64,000 bases of DNA from positions 1 through 64,000 of the forward strand of contig JARYMI010000007.1 of the NCBI GenBank assembly GCA_029907205.1, given 5' to 3'. The stretch's first letter is position 1, and each line of letters opens with the position of its first letter. A program made the position numbers and the translations under genes. This DNA is from Clostridiales bacterium. Its GTDB lineage: Bacteria; Acidobacteriota; Aminicenantia; Aminicenantales; UBA8522. Positions 1-7,853 of the stretch are shown piece after piece. Under the pieces are notes generated by a model that made no database searches, was not told the DNA's origin, and saw nothing but the letters and a program-made list of their open reading frames with translations.

Positions 1-14
1 TCACAATCAAATAA
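1..14 (+). CDS. 3' end of a probable sodium:solute symporter gene (partial)
   Basis: The window opens on the last three codons (Thr-Ile-Lys) and a TAA stop at 12-14. The same codons end the recognisable sodium:solute symporter (SSS) C-terminus at 5232, and the two sites sit at the same place in a 104-bp direct repeat. It is therefore inferred that an SSS gene lies just outside the window and ends here. Too little sequence is visible to prove it. Confidence 0.5.
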
Positions 15-104
15 AAACCAAACAAGATATTCTGATCTCTCTTTTAAGCAGCCAGGGTTTCCTTCTTTTTGAACTGATTCATCCCGCAAATGCAGACTCA
101 GCTT
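1..104. repeat. Direct repeat, left copy
   Basis: This stretch matches 5219-5322 with only three differences that I can count (about 97 % identity). It spans the end of the symporter reading frame plus about 90 bp downstream. The homology may continue to the left outside the window. The two copies bracket about 5.1 kb of accessory DNA. Just after the symporter stop both copies contain a degenerate version of the start of rlmN (compare 18-43 with 5571-5604). Nothing is recognised in 105-307. Confidence 0.85.
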
Positions 105-307
105 TTATAAGAGTTTCGTTTTTCTGGTGCGCTGGCAAAATAAGTCTGCAGCCACCCATTTCCGCTCGACCTATCGTGAAGAATGATAAATCTTAGGCTT
201 GCACGTGTCAAATCGAGCTCGAAGCGGGTCCAAAAGAGCCATTAAACCGCGGCCAAGGTCAAAAGGAGCGGAAATCACCAACCCGTCTCCTCCCGAGAAA
301 GAGAAAG

Positions 308-647
308 TTAAGAAAAATATTCGCCGCCGGCCTCAGCGGCCATGAGATATTCCTGGAAGGCGTTCAGAGGCGGGGGAGGTTTCTCCGCCACAAAGGTGAG
401 CTTGAGGTGATTAATAATGCGGTCCACCACGGCATAATCGGTGAGGAAAGTTATGATGCGCATCTGGCCGCCGCACTGAGGGCAGAGGAGAGGGCAGATA
501 AGGGGGACACGTACCGAATTCCAGAGAATTCGGAACATGTCCCCTCTCGGCCCAGCCCTTGGCGGGGATGGGCCGGAAAAAGCCGTATTCTTTCTCAAGG
601 CGGCTCTCATACACGGTCAGGAACCGGTCAAAGTAATGGAATAACAC
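308..647 (-). pseudogene. Remnant of an IS91-type (Y2) transposase
   Basis: Two separated pieces of one transposase family are seen on the minus strand. The upstream piece (about 570-647) reads VYESRLEKEYGFFRP, typical of the N-terminal zinc-binding part. The downstream piece (about 308-493) reads CPQCGGQMRIITF followed by a Pro-rich tail, typical of the C-terminus. The whole catalytic middle is missing. A GGGGACA-type palindrome (503-544) lies exactly between the two pieces. The family assignment rests on remembered motifs and no full domain is present. The element cannot be active. Confidence 0.6.
503..544. repeat. GGGGACA-type palindrome inside the transposase remnant
   Basis: Two 19-bp arms, GGGGACACGTACCGAATTC and the reverse complement of the right arm, agree at 17 of 19 positions around a short loop. 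The outer GGGGACA end recurs in the palindromes at 4029, 20837 and 21245. This resembles REP sequences mobilised by REP-associated tyrosine transposases. That class is inferred; no such transposase gene is in the window. Confidence 0.6.
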
Positions 648-650
648 CCG

Positions 651-737
651 GTTGAGCAAGTCAGAAAGAAGATCGCCGCACTCGGCCTGACTGAGAAAGA
701 TATCGAAGAAGCGATTGCATGGGCGAGGAAGAAGTAA
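651..737 (+). pseudogene. Truncated antitoxin tail upstream of the PIN toxin
   Basis: An open frame with no ATG, running from just after a TAA at 642-644, encodes a basic helix ending VRKKIAALGLTEKDIEEAIA plus WARKK. It stops with TAA at 735-737 and overlaps the start of the PIN gene by 19 bp, as antitoxin genes of PIN pairs often do. The part upstream is lost where the transposase remnant begins. I infer that the antitoxin lost its N-terminal DNA-binding part. The family is not certain. Confidence 0.4.
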
Positions 738-1156
738 GAGAGCGGCCGGGACCGCGGGTTGTCCTTGACACAAGCGTATTCATTTCGGCCACGCTTTTCG
801 GCGGCGGACCGGGCCGGCTTGTGACTTTGTGGCAGCAGGATCAAATTACGCTTCTTCTCTCCTCCGAGGTGCTGAAGGAATACCTGAGGGTGCTTTCTTA
901 TCCGAGATTCCAGCTGACCGGAGAGGAAATTAAATTCCTCGTCGAAGTCGAGGTCATGCCGTTTTCTGAGCCGGTCAAGACCAGGACCAGGCTGCGCATA
1001 ATCGACGAGGATTTCTCGGACAATAAGTTCCTGGAACTGGTCGTTGACGGGAAAGCGGACGTCGTGGTTAGCGGCGACAAGCGCCTTTTAGACCTCGCGT
1101 CGTACGAGGGAATTGAGATTATCTCGGTAACGGAATTTCTCAAACGCATCGATTAG
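719..1156 (+). CDS. PIN-domain toxin (putative toxin-antitoxin RNase)
   Basis: This 145-residue single-domain protein matches the COG1569-type PIN family of Mg-dependent ribonucleases that act as toxins. The N-terminal strand carries the first acidic residue (VVLDTSVFISATLFGG, Asp17). A Glu follows in SSEVLKEYL. The later acidic cluster appears as DNKFLELVVDGKADVVVSGD. The catalytic residues therefore look intact. The first dozen residues are non-conserved, so a later start is possible. Only a damaged antitoxin tail precedes it, so the toxin appears orphaned. An unseen partner, loss of toxicity or silence of the gene would explain its survival. Confidence 0.8.
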   Translation: MGEEEVRERPGPRVVLDTSVFISATLFGGGPGRLVTLWQQDQITLLLSSEVLKEYLRVLSYPRFQLTGEEIKFLVEVEVMPFSEPVKTRTRLRIIDEDFSDNKFLELVVDGKADVVVSGDKRLLDLASYEGIEIISVTEFLKRID

Positions 1157-1180
1157 GAATAAGGGGCCGAATCGGCGGGA

Positions 1181-3950
1181 TCAGCCTTTGGGCTTCATGA
1201 GCTGGATGTAGGGCGGATAGTCGGCCAGGCATTCGAAATCTTCACATGGATGGAGGTAATCGTATCTATAGCCCTGCTTTGTTGCTTGACGAATGAGATT
1301 GACCCCGCCCTCTTTATCGCCGAGAAGGGCGGCAATCCGCGCACGCCAAAATACCGGGGCTCCGTAGAGATAGGGCCGCTTGTCGTCCTCGAGCTCCTTA
1401 GAAATTTTTTGCGCTTCTTCCTTATTACCCAGGTGGGCCGCGATAGCCCCCATGTATCCTAAATAGTCGATATTATCCGGGGCATCATTACGGAGCCCTT
1501 CGAATAACACCTTCGCCTCGGCCCATTTTTCAAGGACATACAACGTCCTGGCCTGACTATATCGGTTGTCCGCGATTGCTTTTTCCTGGTCGGGACGTCC
1601 CTCGAACCACTGCATTGCTTGATTCAGAACTTGGTCGGCATCATCCTTAAATCCATGGGCTCTCAATTCCCGCCCCGCCCTCAGCATGATATCGCCCGGC
1701 GAATAGCCGCTCATTGGCGGCAAAACCATGCTTTCCTCGAAGAGCTTTTGAAGATTTTTCGTCTGGCCCAGGGCGGCCAGAGAACCTACTTCTTTGTCCA
1801 ATATCGATAACAATTCCGGAAATTGCGCCCGTCCACGGCGGGCTTCTATCAATTCCCGCTTATGGTTTCCGAGCATATGGCAAGCCGTTGCCAGGAGTCT
1901 CCAATAGTGACGAGACCAATCTCTCCAGGCTTCACTGTAGGGATCATACCCGGCCAATGCGTTCAATGCCTCTTGAGGAAAGTTATTTTTGTACGCCGTA
2001 GACGCCAATGTATATTTCCACGTCCAGCTCGGTTGAACGGAGACGAGCTGCCGAATGCTCCGAAGTTCCGCCTCAAGGTTTCCACGAACAAGCGCCTGCA
2101 GCCAATCCAGCAAGATGCGCTCCGAGGGAGAGAGATCCGCCCTTGATTTCTCGACTTCCTGGAGACACTCGTCGGCCTTTTCATATTGGCCTTGCTGCCA
2201 ATAGTCGAGGGAGGTTACGATCAAGGCCTGTTTCAAGTTGGGATCCCGCTCCGCCGCCCGGAGGCCATGTTCAACGGCTTTTGGGTATTCACCGCGTCTA
2301 TGAGCTTTCATGCATTCGAGGTATTCCCAGTAAGCTTCAAAGTTCGGCGGCTCTTTCATCATCGATAAGAAATCTTTCAACATCGGATCGAAAACGCCGG
2401 CCAGGCCGCCCATGAGCTTGAGGCGGAGTGGCTCGAGCGTCGCGGCCGGGTCGGCTACCGGCCCGCTTGCCGGTTCGAGCGCGAGAAGATTCTTTTTGGC
2501 CGCCATATCCTCCACCCAAGCGTGGAACTGGATGTTCTTGCCTTGGAGAAAGTAATCGCCGTGGACGATCTTTCCCGCTTTTGTCGCCTCGGCCAGGGTG
2601 CGGAGCTTGTCTTTCCCTTTGGACTCCGCGGCGATCGCTTCGGCCGACGGCATTTGAGCGACGGAAAATCCTCCGACCTGGGTCAGCCCCTGCATGATTC
2701 ACTCCGTCGCCATGCTGCCGACGGGGTCGAGCTTGGGGTCGCCGGTCTTGTTCTCGAAAACGGCCACGGCTACGAGGTTCGGGTCAAGGTTCGAAGCTTT
2801 TTTCGGCCAGATAATGATGGCAGCGATAATCGCAACGATGACGGCCAACGCCGGGATGATCAGCCTTTTTGGCTGGAACTTGACCGTGATTTCTTTGGAG
2901 GTGAAGGGCTTGCGGGTGGAAGTGACCTGGCCGGGCTCAGCTCGCTCGATTGTCGGCAAACCCTTCTCCAAGCGCTCGAGTTCGCCCCCGACCTCCGCTG
3001 CCGATTGAAAACGGTTCGATTTGTCCTTCTCCAGGCATTTCAGGATGATCCCGCTCAAGTCGTCCGGGATGCTCGGGTTGATGAGCTTCGGATCGGTGGG
3101 TGCCTCGCTCTTCTGCTTCACGCCGACCGTGAACGGCGTATCGCCTTCGAGCGGCACCCGGCCGATCAGCATCTCGTAGAGAATGATCCCTAACGAGTAG
3201 ATGTCCGAGCGCGCGTCGACCTCTTTGCCTTCCTCCTGCTCCGGGCTCATGTACTCCGGTGTCCCGATCATCACTCCGGCTCCCGTCCGGCTCTTCACCG
3301 CCAGCGAACGGGCGATCCCGAAATCCATGATCCGCGCGCTCCCCGCCCGGTCGATGATGATGTTCGACGGCTTGAGGTCGCGGTGGACGATCCCCTGCTT
3401 GTGGGCCTCCGCCAGCCCCTCGGAAATCTCCTTCCCGATGGCGATCGCTTTCCCCACCGTGAGCTGCCCCGTCTGCCGGATCAGGCCCCGCAGGTCCTGG
3501 CCCGGAACGTACTCCATGGTGATGAAGTGCGCCCCCTTATCTTCCATGAGCTCGTACATCCGGCCGACGTGGGGATGGCTGATCTTGCACGCCAGCTTGA
3601 GCTCGTTGTGAAAGCGCTCGAGCGTGGACCGGTCAGCGGCGATCTCCGGCCGGACGAGCTTCAGGGCGACCTCTTCGTTGAGCTTTTTGTCGAGAGCGCG
3701 GTAGACCCGGCCCATCCCGCCGCGGCCCAGCTCGTCGATAATTTGATAGCGGCTGGCAAAGATGGAGCCCGTTGTGAGTTCCTCCCGCGGCGCCTCCAGG
3801 GTTTCGGTGGCCGGGGGAGAGATTGGCCGGGGGAGAGATTGGCCGGGAAGACGGGAGCGGTTTGGAGACCGGCAGCGGTGTCCCACATTCTCCGCAGAAC
3901 TTCATGGTCTCCGGGTTATCGGCGCGGCATTTCGGGCAGGTGATGGCCAT
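1181..3950 (-). pseudogene. Ser/Thr protein kinase with C-terminal TPR region, twice interrupted
   Basis: One gene is spread over three open segments. It starts at 3950 with a zinc ribbon (MAITCPKCRADNPETMKFCG). A Hanks-type kinase domain follows: Gly loop GRGGMGRVY, VALK lysine, HRDLKPSN loop, DFG, GTPEYMSPEQ. Next come a membrane segment (LIIPALAVIVAIIAAIII) and a TPR-rich C-terminal half. The zinc ribbon and kinase are out of frame by one because a 16-bp unit is duplicated at 3809-3847. The kinase and TPR parts are in the same frame but separated by a TGA at 2699-2701, where relatives as I recall them have Trp. Catalytic residues are intact, so the damage looks recent. Such proteins normally sense and phosphorylate from the inner membrane. 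Confidence 0.8.
3809..3847. repeat. 16-bp tandem repeat causing a frameshift
   Basis: The unit GGCCGGGGGAGAGATT occurs twice in full (3809-3824, 3825-3840) and once in part (3841-3847). Removing one unit fuses the zinc-ribbon frame to the kinase frame and gives the protein join SRPISPPATETLEAP. A 16-bp copy-number change is therefore enough to switch the reading frame. Confidence 0.9.
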
Positions 3951-4028
3951 GGCCGTCTCTTTATCTTTACTCTTGCCCGGCCTGAGCATATCAAAAAAAG
4001 TGCGATCGGGTCAACAAAGAGGAAAGCG

Positions 4029-4100
4029 GAAAAAGGGGACGGTTCTATTTTTTCTGAAAAAACCAAGTCCCTCAAGAAAATAGAACCGTCCCTATTTTTC
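4029..4100. repeat. Hairpin with GGGGACGGTTCTATTTT arms
   Basis: Arms of about 25 bp (4029-4053 and 4076-4100) are nearly perfect inverted copies around a loop of about 22 bp. The element sits between the relE-like gene and the start of the kinase pseudogene, both on the minus strand. It could act as a terminator for the toxin operon, since the arms end in A/T runs. Its GGGGAC ends link it to the other palindromes of this window. Confidence 0.7.
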
Positions 4101-4180
4101 CGATTGTGAGGGTATACGAATTTTTCTTGGAGAGTGCAGATGGCAGAGATTCAAGTCTTTATTGCTGGCTTGAATCGCTC

Positions 4181-4423
4181 TTATTTATACGCATTTCCTC
4201 TTGGAGCGATGTCAAGCACCTTAATGGTTTCTTCTTCCATCACAAATAGAATTCTGTACGAGCCAACTCGAAGCCTAAAGATATTTCGAATTTTCTGGCC
4301 TTTCATTTTGATGATGTCCCCTTGACCGGGGAGACGCTGGATGGCTTCGAAAATCCTCTTTTTTGTTTTTTGATCAAGTTTCTGAAGATACCTAAGGGAG
4401 GTCTCGCTGTATGTGACAGTCAT
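4181..4423 (-). CDS. RelE/ParE-family toxin
   Basis: This 80-residue protein has the compact RelE/ParE fold pattern: an N-terminal helical stretch (SLRYLQKLDQKTKKRIFEAI), then strands with IRNIFRLRVGSYRILFVME and a C-terminal IKVLDIAPRG. RelE toxins cleave mRNA on the ribosome, while ParE toxins poison gyrase. The sequence does not decide between them. It overlaps the upstream antitoxin gene by 4 bp (ATGA), which indicates translational coupling. The pair lies inside the repeat-bounded accessory segment. Confidence 0.85.
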   Translation of the reverse strand: MTVTYSETSLRYLQKLDQKTKKRIFEAIQRLPGQGDIIKMKGQKIRNIFRLRVGSYRILFVMEEETIKVLDIAPRGNAYK

Positions 4424-4677
4424 AATCCAAGCAGCTTTTTGACTTTTGACGCAGGAATGAACTCATCCGACTCGAGAATCTTGATCAACTTTTTTTCCTC
4501 TGTTTCGGAGAGCAGAATTTCCGCTTTTCGGTCGAGATTCTTTTCCATCCATTCCCGGAGCGCCTTTCTGATGATTTCCGAAATACTGGCCCTTCGAAGA
4601 AAAGCGACGGCCCTTGCTTGATCATAAAGATCGCTGTCGATGATGACATTCACCCTTTTCATTTTTGTTTTTTCCAT
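4420..4677 (-). CDS. Ribbon-helix-helix antitoxin
   Basis: This 85-residue protein begins with a CopG-like ribbon-helix-helix unit (KRVNVIIDSDLYDQARAVA, then SISEIIRKALREWMEKN), which would bind the operator. The C-terminal part (LLSETEEKKLIKILESDEFI) probably contacts the toxin. It is the first gene of the pair and the toxin start overlaps its stop. Autoregulation of the AT-rich upstream region (about 4678-4700) would be expected from family knowledge. Confidence 0.8.
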   Translation of the reverse strand: MEKTKMKRVNVIIDSDLYDQARAVAFLRRASISEIIRKALREWMEKNLDRKAEILLSETEEKKLIKILESDEFIPASKVKKLLGL

Positions 4678-4775
4678 GCATATGTATATACATCATTACG
4701 CATTTAAATTCAACCGCAACAACCGCCTATCCATCACACTTGGTAAGGACGATGAAAAAGCCCAAACTTCTCAAA

Positions 4776-4813
4776 TAAGATTTAGGCGGGACAGTAAGAT
4801 TTAGCCGGGACAG
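4776..4813. repeat. Two tandem 19-bp repeats
   Basis: TAAGATTTAGGCGGGACAG is followed directly by a copy with one difference (GCC for GGC). The GGGACAG end resembles the palindromes elsewhere in the window. It lies in non-coding DNA upstream of the antitoxin gene. Otherwise I see nothing in 4678-4775. Confidence 0.75.
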
Positions 4814-4829
4814 CATACGTAATTTACTA

Positions 4830-4923
4830 ATTATGGCACACCTAACTTGGGGACATAATAAGTCGTGATAAGGGATGTTAAGAAATGGCGGAGAATTAGG
4901 TGCATTATGTATGGCGTCCCCCT
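4830..4923. repeat. Imperfect inverted repeat abutting the symporter fragment
   Basis: CACACCTAACTTGGGGACAT on the left is mirrored imperfectly by ATGGCGTCCCCC and GAATTAGGTGCAT on the right. It ends about 25 bp before the symporter homology begins at 4948. It may be the junction of a small element inserted next to the gene fragment. The element type is not recognised. Confidence 0.45.
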
Positions 4924-4947
4924 AAAACACCCTATTTTTTGGTTTGA

Positions 4948-5232
4948 CTCGCCTTCACTCTGAGCTTTCTGACGAAGCCAGTTCCTAAGGCCGACCTCGA
5001 GCGGTTTTTTGCCAAAATCCACACGCCGATCCAGCCGACGACGGAGCTTGACCAGAAAGCCGTTGAGGAAGCGGCGGGGCGGCCGGAGCGCTGGATGAAA
5101 AGGAAAATCTGGCCACGCTCGAACTGGGAAATCATGAAGCCTGGCCGGGCCGACGTCCTCGGCTTTGGCGGAACCTGGATCCTCGTTGGTCTTGTCATCT
5201 TCCTCCTCTGGCTCATGGTCACAATCAAATAA
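4948..5232 (+). pseudogene. C-terminal fragment of a sodium:solute symporter
   Basis: After a TGA at 4945-4947 the frame encodes about 94 residues typical of the C-terminus of SSS-family sodium/sugar symporters. They include TKPVPKADLERFFAKIHTPI, SNWEIMKPGRADVLGFGG and a last membrane helix TWILVGLVIFLLWLMV. The family normally has over 500 residues, so this is only the tail. Its last codons and the DNA beyond are repeated at position 1. I infer that the intact gene lies left of the window. Confidence 0.8.
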
Positions 5233-5322
5233 AAACCAAGCAAGATATCCTGATCTCTCTTTTAAGCAGCCAGGGTTTCCTTCTTTTTGAACTGATTCAT
5301 CTCGCAAATGCAGACTCAGCTT
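5219..5322. repeat. Direct repeat, right copy
   Basis: Copy of 1-104. It starts within the symporter tail and ends at the point where the two sequences diverge (CAGCTT followed by TTATAAG on the left, GATAGTTGG on the right). Positions 5236-5260 resemble the first codons of rlmN (compare 5577-5604), which suggests an rlmN start once directly followed the symporter stop. Confidence 0.85.
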
Positions 5323-5570
5323 GATAGTTGGCATAGCTTAAAGTCCTGGCTTGGATGTCTTCAAGATGAAGGCCCGGATTTCCAACGAAGCTTTGCTTTT
5401 TCCGATGATTTCTGAACGAGTACATTTATATAGAGCCTTCGCTCGGCGCTTGACGCGGTTTTCCGGATATGTGTTTAATAGAGCCGGAAACGGAGAGGCT
5501 GAACACATGGAATTTTCCGCCTGCACGGGCCTAAAGCTTGGGCTTATCTCTGATTACTGCTTAGGATTCA
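5323..5570. other. Non-coding gap before rlmN
   Basis: No recognisable gene or RNA was found here. The only longer open frame (from 5351) runs into rlmN out of frame and has no familiar motif. The sequence may hold the rlmN promoter, but no convincing -35/-10 pair was found. Confidence 0.4.
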
Positions 5571-6605
5571 ATGAAAATCAAGCAAGATATCCGGGATCTC
5601 TCCTTCGAGGAGCTGGCCGCGGAGCTCAAGGATCTGGGCGAGCCTGCCTACCGGGCAGGACAGGTCTTCGATTGGCTCTATAAAAGGGGAGCGGCTTCTT
5701 TCGATGCCTTTACTGACCTTCCTAAATCTCTTCGATTCAAGCTTGAAGAGGGCTTCTTGCTCAAATCACTCGTGGTCGCCGAGCGGCTTGTTGCGTCTGA
5801 TAAAATAGAAAAATTCCTCTTCCGGCTTGCCGACGGGAATTTTATCGAGTCGGTCCTCATCCCAGCGGGCAAAAGGAACACTCTTTGCCTCTCCACTCAG
5901 GTTGGGTGCAAATTTGGGTGCGCTTTTTGCGCCAGCGGAATGGGCGGGTTCAAGCGGAACCTCCGGCCTTCCGAGATCCTTGGCCAGGTCCTTATCTTGC
6001 AGGATAAGCTCAGCCTGAATCTAACGAACTTTGTCTTCATGGGCATGGGCGAGCCGCTCGACAATTGCGATAGCGTCGTCAAGGCGATTAAAATCATGAA
6101 CGATCCCCGAGGCATGGAAATCGCCGCTCGCCGCATCACCGTCTCTACAGTCGGCATCGTCCTTGGAATCGAGCGCCTGAAGAAGCTCGGGCTTCAGGTG
6201 AATCTCTCCCTTTCTCTCCACGCCGTGCGCGAGGAGCTGCGCTCTAAGCTCCTGCCTGTCAGCCGCAAGTACCCTCTCCCGGAAATTCTCCGGGCGTGCG
6301 AGGAGTATATCAAGGAGACAGGCCGGATGATGACCCTTGAATATATCCTGCTCGGCGGCCTCAACGATACAGCGGAGGACGCCGCCCACTTAGCTTCGAT
6401 TGCCAGACGACTCAGGGCCAAGGTTAACCTGATTCCCTGTAGCCCTGTTCCTGGGCTTGATTTTTTCTCACCGCCAGCAGAAGCGAACAGGCTTTTTTTG
6501 AAAACGCTCAAAGAAAAAGGAGTGAACGCGACGCTGCGTCAGTCTAAAGGCGCCGACATCCAGGCTGCCTGCGGCCAGCTCGCCGGGAAATTGCGTAAAA
6601 CCTGA
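5571..6605 (+). CDS. rlmN: 23S rRNA (adenine(2503)-C2)-methyltransferase RlmN
   Basis: This 344-residue protein has the usual length for RlmN, a radical SAM enzyme that methylates A2503 of 23S rRNA and A37 of some tRNAs. The cluster motif CKFGCAFC (Cys-x3-Cys-x2-Cys) is present. The two mechanism cysteines are seen in NTLCLSTQVG and near the C-terminus in ADIQAACGQLAG. The SAM-binding MGMGEPLDN also fits. No strong Shine-Dalgarno precedes the ATG. A degenerate second copy of its first codons lies upstream at 5236-5260, part of the local duplication. Confidence 0.96.
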   Translation: MKIKQDIRDLSFEELAAELKDLGEPAYRAGQVFDWLYKRGAASFDAFTDLPKSLRFKLEEGFLLKSLVVAERLVASDKIEKFLFRLADGNFIESVLIPAGKRNTLCLSTQVGCKFGCAFCASGMGGFKRNLRPSEILGQVLILQDKLSLNLTNFVFMGMGEPLDNCDSVVKAIKIMNDPRGMEIAARRITVSTVGIVLGIERLKKLGLQVNLSLSLHAVREELRSKLLPVSRKYPLPEILRACEEYIKETGRMMTLEYILLGGLNDTAEDAAHLASIARRLRAKVNLIPCSPVPGLDFFSPPAEANRLFLKTLKEKGVNATLRQSKGADIQAACGQLAGKLRKT

Positions 6606-6620
6606 GAGCCGTCACCCTAA

Positions 6621-7853
6621 TCAGCCGCCCGGGAAATTCCGGTAATGGGTGAGGTCGATGACCTTTCCTTTTTTGCTCCAGGAAACGCCTAACTCTGAGG
6701 GGAAGAGGTTTTTTTCGTAACATTCGCCAAGGACGTCTTCCAGCCCCTTGACTGTGATAGACATCTGGCCAGGTTCTCCCCGTCGTTTTATAAGTGAAAA
6801 AGGAAAGTTTGTGATTTCGGGCATGGACTCCTGGGCGCCGTTCAGGCAAAGCGTCTGGCTCACTGCTGCCTCGATGCCGCAGGCAGGAATTGTCTCTCTT
6901 TTTGCGCAGTCCATGGCCTCCCACATTTTGCGGAGCGGTTCGCTATCCGGGTTTCCGTAGTTAATCGCCTCTCCGGTGGCCAGCAAAGCTTTGATATCCG
7001 CGTTCCTTCCTCTGGCCTCGACCGCTCCGGCCTCGAATTCATACCGGAAAACCGGTCCCGTGTCGGCTTCGCACGCATGAGAGACGTAAAAGAGAATCTC
7101 CGTTCCTTCCTCGGTGAAACAACGCAGAACCCCTGTGTCGAAATTCTCGATATCGTAGGCGCGGTAGAGCTCAGCCTCGACGCGGGCCGGAAGGGCGCTT
7201 GTCTCCCCCGTCTTACCGAGGATGTAAAACATGTTGTGAAGGTCGTGGGCCATGGCGTTATTGGCTGGGCTGTCGAGGATCCAACGTCCCTTGCTGTCTC
7301 GCTTCTTCCCCGCCCAATCGTTGCGGCGGTAGTAAGCTTCGTCGCGCGGCCAGAGATACAGACATTTTAGCCGTTTCGGCCGTCCAAAGATTCCCTGCTT
7401 AATGTCTTTTTTCAATCGTTGAATTGCGCTGCTGAAAGACCACTGGTAGCCGATAGCGACGTGCTTTCCTGCTTCTTTTTTTGCCTCCAGCATATCTCTT
7501 GCCTCCTGGATCGTGGCCGCCACTGGCTTTTCGCAGAGCACGTGACTTCTGTGAGCTAAAGCCAGGCGTGTTTGCAGGGGGTGAAATTGAATGGGAGAAG
7601 AGATGATGGCGAGTTGAGCCCGCTCACGAGCGTAAAAATCCTCGAGCTTTTCGAAGATCTGAACTCCGAGAAGGTGGAGCTTGTCGATGTGCGGACATCT
7701 CTCCGGCTCTGGGTCGACAGCGCCGGCAAGGCGGAAAACGCCGCTTTCCCATTTGTCAAGCAGTGCCTCTAAATAAACCGAGCCCATCCCTCCGATTCCC
7801 ACCAAGACAAGGCTAACGGGCTCGTTCATTTCATCGTGACATCCGTCTATCAA
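6621..7853 (-). CDS. Gfo/Idh/MocA-family oxidoreductase
   Basis: This 410-residue NAD(P)-dependent sugar or polyol dehydrogenase family member has an N-terminal Rossmann fold (VLVGIGGMG at about 16-24) and the family lysine in CEKP (109-111). An alpha/beta C-terminal domain follows. The substrate is not predictable. Its start overlaps the stop of the UroD-like gene by 4 bp, so it is the third gene of an operon with the GH38 enzyme. Met9 is an alternative start, but the overlap favours 7853. It probably oxidises or epimerises a sugar released by the pathway. Confidence 0.88.
   Translation of the reverse strand: MIDGCHDEMNEPVSLVLVGIGGMGSVYLEALLDKWESGVFRLAGAVDPEPERCPHIDKLHLLGVQIFEKLEDFYARERAQLAIISSPIQFHPLQTRLALAHRSHVLCEKPVAATIQEARDMLEAKKEAGKHVAIGYQWSFSSAIQRLKKDIKQGIFGRPKRLKCLYLWPRDEAYYRRNDWAGKKRDSKGRWILDSPANNAMAHDLHNMFYILGKTGETSALPARVEAELYRAYDIENFDTGVLRCFTEEGTEILFYVSHACEADTGPVFRYEFEAGAVEARGRNADIKALLATGEAINYGNPDSEPLRKMWEAMDCAKRETIPACGIEAAVSQTLCLNGAQESMPEITNFPFSLIKRRGEPGQMSITVKGLEDVLGECYEKNLFPSELGVSWSKKGKVIDLTHYRNFPGG

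Noticed and set aside
2699-2701. TGA in the kinase-TPR gene as a selenocysteine codon
   Set aside because: The expected residue is Trp rather than Cys, no SECIS-like hairpin follows closely, and the same gene also carries a frameshift, so decay is simpler.
5351-5683. 110-codon frame upstream of and into rlmN
   Set aside because: No family motif, runs out of frame into rlmN, and lies in a rearranged junction.
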